Of a stretch of DNA of 64,000 nucleotides, positions 12,494 through 23,800 are shown in pieces (the first letter of the stretch is position 1; the number at the start of each line of letters is the position of its first letter). The DNA comes from Diphasiastrum complanatum (taxonomy: Eukaryota > Streptophyta > Lycopodiopsida > Lycopodiales > Lycopodiaceae). Location: NCBI GenBank assembly GCA_029204225.1, contig CM055107.1, positions 25,067,391 through 25,131,390 of the forward strand, read 5' to 3'. A program made the position numbers and the translations under genes. Below the pieces are notes generated by a model. The model was not told the origin of the DNA, ran no database searches, and saw only the letters and a list, made by a program, of their open reading frames with translations.

Positions 12494-13100
12494 TATAGCC
12501 AACTTCAATGACGTAAATGAATGATCAATTTAGTTTCAGGAATTTTCTACAAGTGTTTTACTTAGCTAACTAATGATGAGTACACATAACCGAGGGAGAG
12601 GGCATAAGTCGTTAGTTCGACTAGGCTTATCACTTGGTTAGTTCGTAAAACCAATTTGACCTCTTAATTCGTTGAAAAACATCCACTTCATTCTATATAT
12701 GTTCTGTACTTAGCATGACAATCAATTACTAGCTTTTGATCAGCTTTTAACAAGTTTTACATTGACTTTTTTCTATAAAGTCTATGCTGTCCCTAATGAA
12801 AAATGGGGTCTTTGCACTAAAAACTTAATAAGTTTTTCTGCCGATTTCTAAATCACTAGATTTTTAGTTCAAAACGAAGCTTAGACATTGTAGAACAGTC
12901 ATGTACAGCTTTTGTTTCGACAGAAACGGATTCTCTACGAACAATTAAGCCTCTGTTTTTCATTTTCCTTAAATTTTGACATAGTGGGTCTGTCCCTAAG
13001 CTTGGAAGACAACCCTTAAGGACCCAACTTCAAATTTTGAATAAAATGCCACTAAAAACTTAAAGTAACCAAAAAAAAAAAACATTAGCTTTTGCAAATG
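12494..13100. other. Non-coding interval
   Basis: No gene, PBS or LTR boundary recognised. It probably includes the leader of the preceding copia gag. Confidence 0.4.
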
Positions 13101-13258
13101 TTCTTGAGCACCCAACTTTTTCACGGAGGCTCTCTCTCTCTCTCAGCCAACGGCTTCCTTCTTCACGTGCTCTGCACACGTTCTTGAGCACCCAACTTTT
13201 TCACGGAGGCTCTCTCTCTCTCAGCCAACGGCTTCCTTCTTCACGTGCTCTGCACACG
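13101..13258. repeat. Perfect 80-bp tandem duplication
   Basis: Copy 1 (13101-13180, 80 bp) and copy 2 (13181-13258, 78 bp) differ only by one TC unit in a short (TC)n run. Each contains a TCACGTGC string. Near-identity means a recent event. It abuts the Gypsy fragment that starts at 13262. Confidence 0.9.
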
Positions 13259-13261
13259 TTC

Positions 13262-13576
13262 AGATGGTACGTGAGGCTATAGAGCTGATATCATTAGACA
13301 CCACCATTGGAATCATAAGGGCAGGGGATTTAGCTCTAGAAGTTGATAATGAGGGATTTTAGAGTCAAAACATCCGTGTACATCAGAATGAATGACTCAT
13401 GGACCTTGATGACAACACACTCCATAAAACTCCAAAGTGCCTCTAGGACAAGATCAGAACCAAGATTGTCATGACCGAACTAGGATTACGAGGACTACCT
13501 CTACCAGGTGACTTTTTCCAGTTGAATAGAAACAAAAGGATTCATCACTACTTCTATTCCAGGGATTTCTATAAGC
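13262..13576 (+). mobile_element. Gypsy (Athila/Tat-like) internal fragment
   Basis: Strongly similar to the reverse complement of about 58510-58835, part of the Gypsy element near the right end of the window. Both share segments encoding ISLDTTIGIIR, EVDNEG and MNDSW. Homology stops exactly at ATAAGC (13576), where a copia LTR begins, while the other copy runs on. The function of this internal region is unknown to me. Confidence 0.75.
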
Positions 13577-14414
13577 TGTTAAAATATCACTTCCAATCTT
13601 GATGTACCTTGTAGATCTCAAGTTAATTGATCTTGATAGGATCTCACACGTGTGGAGTCTGTTCCCACATGTGAAAGAATGTACATAAGTCACTTTTATG
13701 AAGTTAGATTGATTTACACTAGTGTGAAATTGACCTTTGAGTAGAATCTTGAAAATGGTCAAATCGGTCAAACGTTATGTAAATAGATTGGACTTCCATG
13801 CGAATGAGTTATTACTCACACATGTCAAGATACCATTCACATGTGTGGATAAGCTTCTAGATGATAAGATAAGAAGATTCCATTAGATCCTATTTTATAG
13901 GGAATATGCCTATAAATGTGGAAGACTAGCTTTTTGTTTTCTAGTCAAAGAGAATAGTTAACTTTGGGAAATGAGCACATATGGCTCCCATTGGTGGATT
14001 TGGATGACTAGGCACTCTTCACACGTGTGAAGGCTTGCTGGACAGTACACAACTCATGGATGTACTTGATCTATAAAGGGATCAACCAAATCAATGAGAA
14101 GTTGATGTGACATTGGCAAATTCTAGTCTTGGTTGTATTTTCCACATTTGTCTTGAGTTTTTATGATTGAAATGAATTTGTAAGCTTGTGTACTTTACTC
14201 TAACAGGCCGTACTGGTACTGTCCTCCACACATGTGAGGCCGCCCATCCATGTTTTTTATCATTTGATCCATTGCTCTTGCTTAAATCATAGTGTAAAGC
14301 ATCTAGATCAAGATCTAACAACTAGAACTTGATAGATCTTTGGATTAAGCAATCACTAACTCTTATTGATTGATAAGTACAATCATATTTGTCCTTTTCC
14401 TCTGAAAATTGACA
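13577..14414 (+). repeat. Copia 5' LTR, 838 bp
   Basis: Starts TGTTAAAA at the point where the surrounding Gypsy homology breaks and ends GACA at 14414, immediately before a PBS. It has a TATA-like CTATAAAGG near 14070 and two exact CACACGTGTG palindromes (13645-13654, 14020-14029). Confidence 0.75.
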
Positions 14415-14427
14415 TGGTATCAGAGCC
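14415..14427 (+). other. Copia primer binding site (tRNA-iMet type)
   Basis: TGGTATCAGAGCC directly after the LTR end at 14414. It is followed by a leader of about 560 bp with a further CACACGTGTG (14566-14575). Confidence 0.85.
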
Positions 14428-14990
14428 AAGTCTAAGAGTGATCTATAGTACTTGTGAAATCATTAACAATGTGTTGTTTTTTATACTTGAGAGGGCGAGT
14501 TCAAGGAGAGAGGTATCATCATTATTTTTTGTCAAGATCGATTTGTGGGCTGCTGAAGTACTGTCCACACGTGTGAAACCATACAACAACCTTCAAATTA
14601 AATTCCATTAGTGTTTTTGATACAAAAATATGCGTATTAGTCTAAAATTCAAGTTTTTTAGTGCATTGTTTAGATCTAGGTTCAATCTATTGAATGCTAA
14701 TGATCAAATAGTGATTTGAGTCATTGAACCAATTCATTTTGAAGCATTAGATCAGATCTTTAAGGCTAATTTGTTCAGATCTTAAGTGTGTGTGAAATAT
14801 CAAACAAAATTGAATTAGAATCAATTTTTTGGAGTGATTTGCTAGGATATTTGTAATTGATCTATTATACCATCATCCAAGTTAAACTAGGATTGATTGG
14901 ACCAAAATTAGAAGCTTTTTGAAAGCTAGAAATCTATTTTAGATCACTCTTTATCGAGAGATCTTTGTGTATCTCATAGGCTTTCATTCA

Positions 14991-16676
14991 ATGACATCCA
15001 CGGGTGGATATATGTTAGAATCTAGTGAGAAAGTAACTTCCACAAACTATTCCATTTGGAAAGTAAGGATGAAATCACTACTAGTGGTTCATGATCTCTT
15101 TGATATTGTTTTAGGAGTTGAGGAAGAGCCTCAAGCTCCTCAAGAACAACTAAAATATAAGAAAATGGTTAGATTAGCCCTACATTGCTTGAAGTTAAAT
15201 GTAAGCAATGACCTCTTGAAGGAGGTGGCTTCTTGTACTACATCAAAAGAGGCTTGGGATGCACTAAAGAACATTTATGAATCCAATAACACTTCAAGAG
15301 TGCTCATTCTAAGAAACTTGATCTTGCAAAGCATGAGAGGAAGTGGAGAAAATGGACAATAGTATGTTCTAAGGATAAAATCTTTGAACAAAGAATTGGG
15401 ATCAATAGGAGAGAAGATCCAAGACAATGAACTCGTACAAGTAATTTTGAATGGATTAGGAAATGAGTTCTCTAATCTAGTTCAATCTTTTGCTATTCAA
15501 GACCAACTTCCATCAATTGAAAAATTGCATAATGTTCTTGTGGCCGAGCAGAGTAGGCTTCTACACCTCAAAACAAAAATGGGGTCCTTATCACTACATA
15601 ATGATGATAAGAAAGCAAACTTCACATCTAAAGGCAAAAAGAAGACTCATCCTTTCAAGAAGATCTAAGGCAAGGAGGCCGAGGAAAAGGATGGAGGATC
15701 TACCTCCAAAGGGAATCAAAAGAACAAAGCAAAGCTAAAGTGTTTATTTTGTGGGAAGAAATGACACTTTGCTTCCGAATGCTATAAGAAAAAGAATGCA
15801 CAAGGGAGTGAAGATCAAGGCAATCTTGCATAAGGGGAGGAAGAAGATGATGGCTTCTATACATCCTTGATGGTAGCATCTACACCAACATCAAGCCAAG
15901 AGACATGGTGGATTGATAGTGAGGCTAGTTCCCACATGTCATTCAACAAGCATTATTTTTCTAATCTACTTTCTTGTAATGATTCTAAGAAATCAATCTA
16001 CACTGCTAGTGATCAAGAATGCAAGATAGATGGCATAGGATCTATTCCATTATGCTTAGGATCATCTAAGAGGATAGATCTTGATAATGTTTTGTATGTT
16101 GCATCCATTACAAAAAACTTGCTTAGTGTTGGTCAATTAATGGACAATGGACTAGATGTACATTTCAAGAATGGAGTGTGTTCCATCTTGAAAAATAATA
16201 AGTGCATAGCTAGTGGCATTAAGCAAGGAAGGCTCTTTAAGTTGGATGCTAATGTGGCTATTGAAAGTGTGAATATGGTTAGGGAGGAGTTGACTCAAGT
16301 GAAGCTTTGGCACAAAAGATTGGGCCATCTTAATCTTCAATCAATGTAATCCATGGCATCAAAAGAGCTACCTCTCGGCCTACCAAAAGCTTTCAAGAAG
16401 TGTGGCAAAGTGTGTGAGACATGTGGCCTTGCAAAGTCAGACAAGACTTCCTACAAGAGATCTTTAACAAGACCTACCTCACCTTTAGATCTTATCCATT
16501 TGGACGTACATGCTTTTTCTCATGAAAGTAATGGACGTGCTTTAATGTATGTGACCTTTATAGATGATTGTACTAGATACACTTGGATTGAATTATTGCC
16601 TAAGAAAAGCCTTGTATATGAAGCTTTTGTAAAGTTTAAGTCTCTAGTGGAAAAACAACTTAGTTCTTGCATAAAA
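14991..16676 (+). mobile_element. Ty1-copia gag-protease-integrase remnant (copy B)
   Basis: A single plus-strand frame from ATG 14991 to about 16676, broken only by stop codons (15361, about 15666, 15762, about 15831, 16347) with no frameshift. Order: UBN2 gag (NYSIWKVRMKSLL, TSKEAWDALKNIYESNN, NELVQVILNGL), CCHC knuckle CLFCGKK-stop-HFASEC with TGA at 15762-15764, protease WWIDSEASSHM (the usual DSG glycine is Glu), the pre-integrase zinc site WHKRLGHLN ... CETCGLAK, then the integrase core start DLIHLDV and VTFIDDCTRYTW. The core ends abruptly near 16676, so RT, RNase H and the 3' LTR are missing. Confidence 0.85.
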
Positions 16677-18050
16677 AAATACTATTTGCAATAGTTAGCC
16701 ATTGAGATATAATGACTATCGTAAGAGTATATTTAGTATGGCTTTACAAAAAAGAAAACATATTGGGATGCAGTGGAATTGCAATTTGCAATTTGTGAAT
16801 TTTGTCAGGCCATTTATATATGTACAAAGCATAGTTGCACCACAATTCTAGATCGCGGTTCAAAATCGCGATCCCAATCGCAATTCGAAAAAAAACCAAA
16901 ATCGTTTTCTTTTCTTTTTTTTGAAATATTTTTAGGCAATTTGGGTATTAAATGAAAACTCTAATCAAAAACATTATTATTGTGTAGTTTGCCGACTATT
17001 TCGAGTGCAGTATGGTCCAATTTAGGTGCATTAATCCTATTATAATTGACAACGGAATTTAGTGTAAACAAGAAACAATGAACATGAATCTGAAATTCTG
17101 ATTATAATAAAGCAAGTACATATGATAGTGCTATCCAACCATGCACCCTAGAGAAGGGCTTCAATGGCGATCTAGAATAGAATCTGGATGACTAATCTAC
17201 ACAATAACATAATGCTCCAACTACTAATGAATGCCTCACAGTGTGGTAGTTATATAGTAACGACCACCATCTGAGAGAGAGAACATCCAAAGGACCAAGG
17301 GGATGCGAAACACCAACCCAAACCCCCCACCGGGGGACTACCGCCCCCCCAAACCCAGGTGGACCCCTTGAGACTTCCTACTACATAGACACAATAATCT
17401 AGCCATCTCCTAACCGTCATGGTCTCACACTAGACCCCATACTAACAACCATGCTCAATAATGGCTTATCGTCATAACGGGTGACAAATTTGAGCTCACG
17501 GTTAACTAGTGACTACTGAACTGCGATATTTAGTTATGTCTAACAAATCCATGTTGGGTTCTGTCAAGGATTTTTATCTGTTTGTGCCCTCTCTACTGCA
17601 CTTATGGGAGACAAAATGCTGGTCTGACCATTGCTCACCCAAAAAAAATTCAGCCATAAGCTATTTTTCCAAAAAAAAAGAAAGAAAAAAAAAAACCTTT
17701 TTTTTTTACAATTCTAGGTTCAAAATCGCGATTCGCGAATTGCGGACCCAGAGAATCGCGATTCGCTGCAACTATGGACTACTACAAAGAACATCTCAAG
17801 GACTCCTGTCTCTGAGAAAGAAACTGTTGAGTTTTGGCTTTGAAGCAGCAATTTGCAAGTGAATTGATTCTAGACTACAGCGACAATATTAAATTGGACC
17901 TGACTCCTACCTATACCATGGATGGTCAAAACCCAGGTGAAGTCCATTGTTTAAATGAAATTTTGGGAAGGCATATCATAACGAAACTATACAGAAGTAC
18001 ACTTTATACATATTCTCTGATCATCTTCATGTTCCAAGTTTAAACAAGGC
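16677..18050. other. Intergenic interval, no gene seen
   Basis: No coding motifs. There are two clusters of Lys-rich poly-A runs and repeated GCGATTCGCG / CAATTTGCAATT strings (16780-16880 and 17715-17775) that look like decayed low-complexity repeat. A C-rich stretch lies at 17320-17360. Confidence 0.45.
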
Positions 18051-18333
18051 AGGTAATAGCCAGAGATGCAGCATGCAAAAATATTTATCAGGACATATAC
18101 AAGGATTGTAAAGAACTACAAACTATTCTATTAACAAAATTTTCTTCACATTTTACTGTCTTGTATAATTTCATTTACATCAGCCAGAAATCCTGATTAC
18201 TCTTCATTCTACAACGATGAGAAGCAAGAGGCTTCCCCAATGCATGCCGTATTATGTGAATTGCAATGGTTGGTGTTTCATAACCACAACGAGTAACTCC
18301 ATGACTGCATCATCATAATGTCCGAGATGATTG
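18051..18333 (-). other. Probable DDB2 3' untranslated region
   Basis: Follows the TAA of the last exon. AT-rich and non-coding, as expected for a plant 3' UTR. No canonical AATAAA on the minus strand was found, and the cleavage site is not determined; the boundary at 18051 is arbitrary. Confidence 0.4.
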
Positions 18334-20833
18334 TTACTTCTTGGGATTATTTGGTTTCTTGTTTGTTGAGGAACCCACTTTAACAACCACAGCAGTTTTC
18401 ACATTTTTCTCCTGTTTTTTACGACAAAATATGTCATCATCATCATCGTCCTGTTCATCCTCATTGAACTTCCCTTTTTTCCTCTTTTTCACTTCATCAC
18501 TTTCTCCAACGTTATAGATGGACACATTATTCCTGCTCTTCTCTTGCTCCTCAGGTCCATCTAAATCATCCTTTGGTCGCCAGATGAAAAGGGATCTGAA
18601 GAAACATTGCCACCGACAATCCAGCAAGGATTCTTGAATGACTTTCATTATTAACATTGTAACAAAAGAAAAAGATTAGAATGTGAGATAGATCTTACCT
18701 TGAGCTACCAGTAGCCAATACATCAAGCGTAGGATGCAGCTTGTTGACAGAACTGATAGTTGTTAAATTGTGATCCACGACCTGAGCAACAAGCTGCCCA
18801 GTGCTCACATCTATGAAGTCAATGGGGTGTAATGCAACACCATCAAAATCATCACTGATGTAGCGGCCAATTACACTCATGCATTCTGTATGGTCCTGTA
18901 CATTAAATATTATAATTCACAGGTAAGTCGAAGCAATATCAAGAATGTTCCGGCTCACAATAACTGAAAGATAGGGCAACTAAAGTAAATAGCAGGTCTT
19001 GAGTGGAATGTCGCATCTTCAAACTGAGTAAACAGGGAAGAAAAAATGCACACCAACCTTTGGATCCCATTCAGCTCTGAAGCATGTGAGGTACCTATTA
19101 AAATCGTGACTATGGACAATCTCTCGACTTGGATTTTGCAAATCTCCAAATATGCAATCCCAAACACGAATGCGATTGTCCTGACATGTACTCAGGATTT
19201 TATTTCCACTAACTGGTGAAAAATAAGCTGAATTCACAACTCTTGGATGAGATAAGCATGCCAATTCTTTATTCGAATCCAGTGCTCTATAATCCCAGAT
19301 CCTAGCCTGCAAAGGTCCTCATCCAATGATGCATTCAACCAAGTATCAGCATCAGGGAATTCTCAAACTTAAAAGTGAAAGAATTCTATGGAGCTGCAAA
19401 CCAACTCTGAAAGCCCGCATTTAATATTAACGAGTTTTGTCATTACCATGTGATCATTTCCACAAGTTAAAAATATATCAGGATCCACAGGGTTGCAATG
19501 CAATCCTACAACCTTGGTATTCTTTTTGTGTATCAAAAGAGGATTTCCACACCTCCTATTTGTTCTCATGTCCAATCTGCACATTGTTCAGCAGGCAGCA
19601 ACATTCAGCTTCAAACTTAGCTAAAACATGTAACTTCTATCTTGACCCCACAAAGCTACAAAAATCTTTCAATAGAAGTTAAATAATACTGACAACAGAC
19701 TAAGGCCCTAAAAAAAGAACTACTGTGTACATCCACTTCAGCCAACACATGATTGATTGATTCTCAAGTGTCTTCAAACAAGGCACTCTGCAGTAACCAT
19801 TTTGTAACAAAATTGCACAGAAAAGGGAGAGTGCAGAGAAAATACTGGTGGAGAAGACCAAAATTATCCCCCGCAAGAACCAAATCTCTCCTACCATTCA
19901 CATCCATCCCATATATCATCCGCCAGGTGGCAGAACTCTTTTCAACATAAAATCAAAGTTCAAGTTAGATTAAGCCTGTCATATTATCCAAAAAGCCACT
20001 GCTGTGCACAAGTAAACTTGACCGGTATATACGAAGCTTACACTCCAGCCATTTGGATTTAGATCCAACAATGTTTGACCCAGACCAATCTCTAAGTCAG
20101 TCAAACAAAGGTTGCCATCGGATCCTGAGGTGAAAATGGATCCGTCATTTTTCGGATGAAATCTGCAAAAGAGGTCACGAATTGCACATAGACAGTGAAT
20201 TGTCAAGACACAGGAGATCAAATAATGTGCAGGAACAATCCTCTAAGAAAAAGTTTGTTGGTTAAAACCTCTTTTCCTTTTCCTCAAAGTCTGGACTTCA
20301 AATCCAATTGGATGCGAAAAGGACACAGAAGAGAAATGTACAAGGACTCCTGAATCTCAAACTGGAACCAAAATATCAACATTTATGAAGAGACTCACTT
20401 GATGCTGTTCACTATGCAGCTATGGATCGATCCATGCACAGTTTTGTCATATACTTTCTCGAAATCCCAGATGCCAATTTGTCCTTTCTGGAGCAAGACG
20501 GCAACAAAGAAAACATCTTTGAGAGCTGCTCAAAGTCATATCTTGCTCACATACTCTATATCATCTAAAACACATTGAATCTTTTCTAAGTTCCCCTTTG
20601 AGCCTTGAATCTGCCTTGAATCTAAGCAGCAACTCTCACTAGACCATACACATGAAAATGTCATTATGGACTACGAATGATGGAAAAGACTCTGAAGTTT
20701 TCAACAATACCTTATCGCCTGAAATCAAAATGTTGTCCTTTGTTGGATGAAATTCTAGTGACGTCACACGCCTGCTATGCAACTTGATAATTGCGCAATC
20801 AACTCTATTGGGAATCACTGGACTCGGCTTAAC
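18334..20833 (-). CDS. DDB2: DDB2 exons 4-11 (residues 152-571), WD40 propeller
   Basis: Eight exons separated by 103-269 bp introns. Exon 4 has [20 protein letters not shown]. Exon 5 has [15 protein letters not shown]. Exon 6 has [14 protein letters not shown]. Exon 7 has [20 protein letters not shown]. Exon 8 has QLDMRTN, then [18 protein letters not shown]. Exon 9 has [27 protein letters not shown] and [13 protein letters not shown]. Exon 10 has [20 protein letters not shown] and INKLHP-like VNKLHP. Exon 11 has SLFIWRPK and a charged tail with a DDDDDD run and KKRKK. These are hallmark plant DDB2 motifs in order, with every phase compatible. Confidence 0.93.
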
Positions 20834-23800
20834 CTGCCAACGGATGTCAATTGAGATAATTGCCATGTACAGATACATTACCATAGAGATGGCAGTTTAT
20901 CTAACCCATATTGTGCCGTCAAACCAGAATCCATCACTATTAGTTCTACAACTGAGTGGGTTAGATAGGAGCTTTTAGAAACCTAAGATTAGAATGTCTT
21001 CCCCATGAACCTTCGAAGCCTACTGTCCAAACAGACACAAACACAATGAAGGTGATGTGTAGTTGCAAGCAACAAGATGACGTTCACAAAGCTTTTTGAG
21101 GGTAATCTTGGAATTCAAAATGTCAATGCTGAAGGCAGGAAAAAAAAGCAATCCTTTTGAACCTTTTTGCAGAAGTTACAAGAAAAACCCATAGAACTAT
21201 TTGCAAAACTTATAACCAATATAAAGAAATTCGCCAACAACCTTACACAACAATTATCTTCACATAATCCTATTTGTATTCTCTCTTTGAGATAAATAAA
21301 TTTACCAGAAAATGCTCCCAACAACCTTACACACCAATTATTTTCACATTAAAAGGAAATTACAGAGCAATTAGACAGCAAAGCACAGACATATACATGT
21401 AGCTCACGCATTGAGGGAGTAAGGAATTTCTTAGCTAGAACTGGCACCTACTAAGAGTTAAATGTAAAAATTAGACAAGAAACTTAAACCATCACCGTCA
21501 ACATGGGCCTCAAGTTGCAAACACACAGTTATGGGCAGATGACTAGGACCAGTAAGGACATTAATAGGGGCTTTCGTTTATTTGACCCATAAGTCATTAT
21601 TACCTACCAGGTTTGATTCTCTGTGATCCCACAATTCCTGGAAGGTCCTCTTAAGGGCTTCTTGCTATGTCCTTATTCAGTTAGGGATTTGGAATAGTCC
21701 TAATATGTTGGACCGGTCCTCTGGTATTCTAGATTGTGGGTTACGCCTCGATTTAATTCCATGACTAGGCCAATTTGTAACTAATAACCTTGAGAGGAAC
21801 CAGACATTTCTATTGAGATATGTGGAGCAGTGCATGGCTTGTGATAGTTGTATGCATGAGGATATCATGGGATATGTGACCTATGTTTAGTTGGACTACA
21901 TGGGAGGTTGCATGGATGCTTGCGAAGCCTTCCTACCACTATGTATATGGGTAGGGACACACCCTCCTCCATTCTAAGTTTTGGCTTGGTTGCTAGTTTC
22001 CCTTCTCTCTTTAGGTATTCACTTGCCATGGCTCGGGGGCGAGGAGTTCGGATACATCTCAGTTGGATGGGTGGTTTGGCTCCTACTATTCTCTATAAGT
22101 GTTGATCCTATCTTCATCTTAGTAGCTTTCTTGTTGGTCCTTACATTGGTATCAGAGCTCGGCTAAGATGTGGCCTTATAGGTGGGATGGAAGCACTTGG
22201 ATTTGCATCTCAGAATGGAGTGCTGATTTCTCAAAAGAAGATCGGGTTTGGATTTACTAAATCGAGTGTGAAGCATGCTTTTCAGCTTCGGTGGTAGAGT
22301 GCTCTTCTACGTTTGATTTTGATAGAGATGCTGAGAATTAATTTGAAGTTTCCATTTGTTGTAGAATGATCTACAAGTGTGGATCCTGTTGCTTGTTTAA
22401 TATCTGTTTCTGCTTGACTAAGGTTTTGGATAACTTGCATGAGTCCAAATTGACCTGAATCTTGTTATGTAGCTTTTGTTCATTCACAGATTGATTATCA
22501 ATCAATTTATCCAGAAGTATGAACTGAAAGTGAAAGAAAAACTGGATTCTGGAAATTGCATGTGAGGATTTCAAACTTTTTATACTCAAAATCCTCCACT
22601 TAACCTGCATATTGGGAACAAAGATTGGATTTGCAGTTATTCAAACTAGTCAACTTTTAGCAGAATGTATGGCTTGAGTTTACCTCCCTGGATAAGCTTT
22701 TCCTGTATGGTTTTTGCTTTAATTGAACCTGATACTTACATAGGGAAGCAGAACTGAATTCAGGGTCTAAGAACTGTATTTGCATGTTGCTGACATTCCT
22801 AGGAAAGATTCTTGATCTGTTTTGTACGAAATAACTCAGTTGCTGAGTTAAAGGCTAGAAATGGTCACCAGTTCTGCCTTGTTCATTTGTGCATGAGCCA
22901 CAAAAGCCATAAATCTGTGAATGTAGTAGGTTCATGGAATCTAGCTAGCTGAAAAGAACCTTTGCTCAGTTGTTTATTCCTCTGCAAAGGTAGTTGGAAT
23001 GAATAACTTTGGGATTTCAGATTGACAACAGCTTGGTTCAGCTATTGCATCCCTGTTGGTCGTTTGAGCAGTGTGATTGGGAGATCGTGGCAGCTGTGTA
23101 AAGCTGTTGTTGATTCAATCAAGCATGCAGGACGATCTTTCCCTGGATTCACTTGCTGAAACGAACCTTGTAATCTGCCTTGACTGCCGCTGTATGCATC
23201 AGGGGCTGTGAACCCTTAGAAAATGAATTTTAACATTCCAGCGAGGCAGCAAAAATGACTGTTCCCAGCGATGGCTGTAGGGAATGGGAAACCCGAGCTG
23301 GGAGGCCGCAGATGATCGTTTTGTTGTAAGGTCAGCTGGGATGGGGTGCACGAACAGCCAGGATGTTGTGACGGTCCGTTCTGATCTTGATCTTGCTATG
23401 AAAAGGAGGATGTGCGCGACCTAAGTTGCTGCTGTAGGGGCCATGAAGAAGGGGGTGGCCTTATCTTCCAAATTCCTATTTTCATGATTAGGGTTTGCAT
23501 GAGGGTTTTTGTTAAGTACCTTTTTTTCCCTTTGTTGCATGTAAAGGTTTTTTTCCCAACTTTGCATGAGCCTCTTAGGGAAGAAACTTTTCTTGAAAGT
23601 TGCCTGGCTATTATGGTTTGCATGCCAGTTAGCCCAGTGGTTGGCAAACTCAACAGTTAGTGGTGGTGAAAACTGTGATCAGTGGAAAGGTGATTTTGGA
23701 GTGACCCTAAGGATTGAGTTACCGGTTTTTGATTAACTGGAAATAGTGTGAGGGAAGAATGTTGCCTTTGATAGGAATCCTAACTATCAAATTTATGAAC

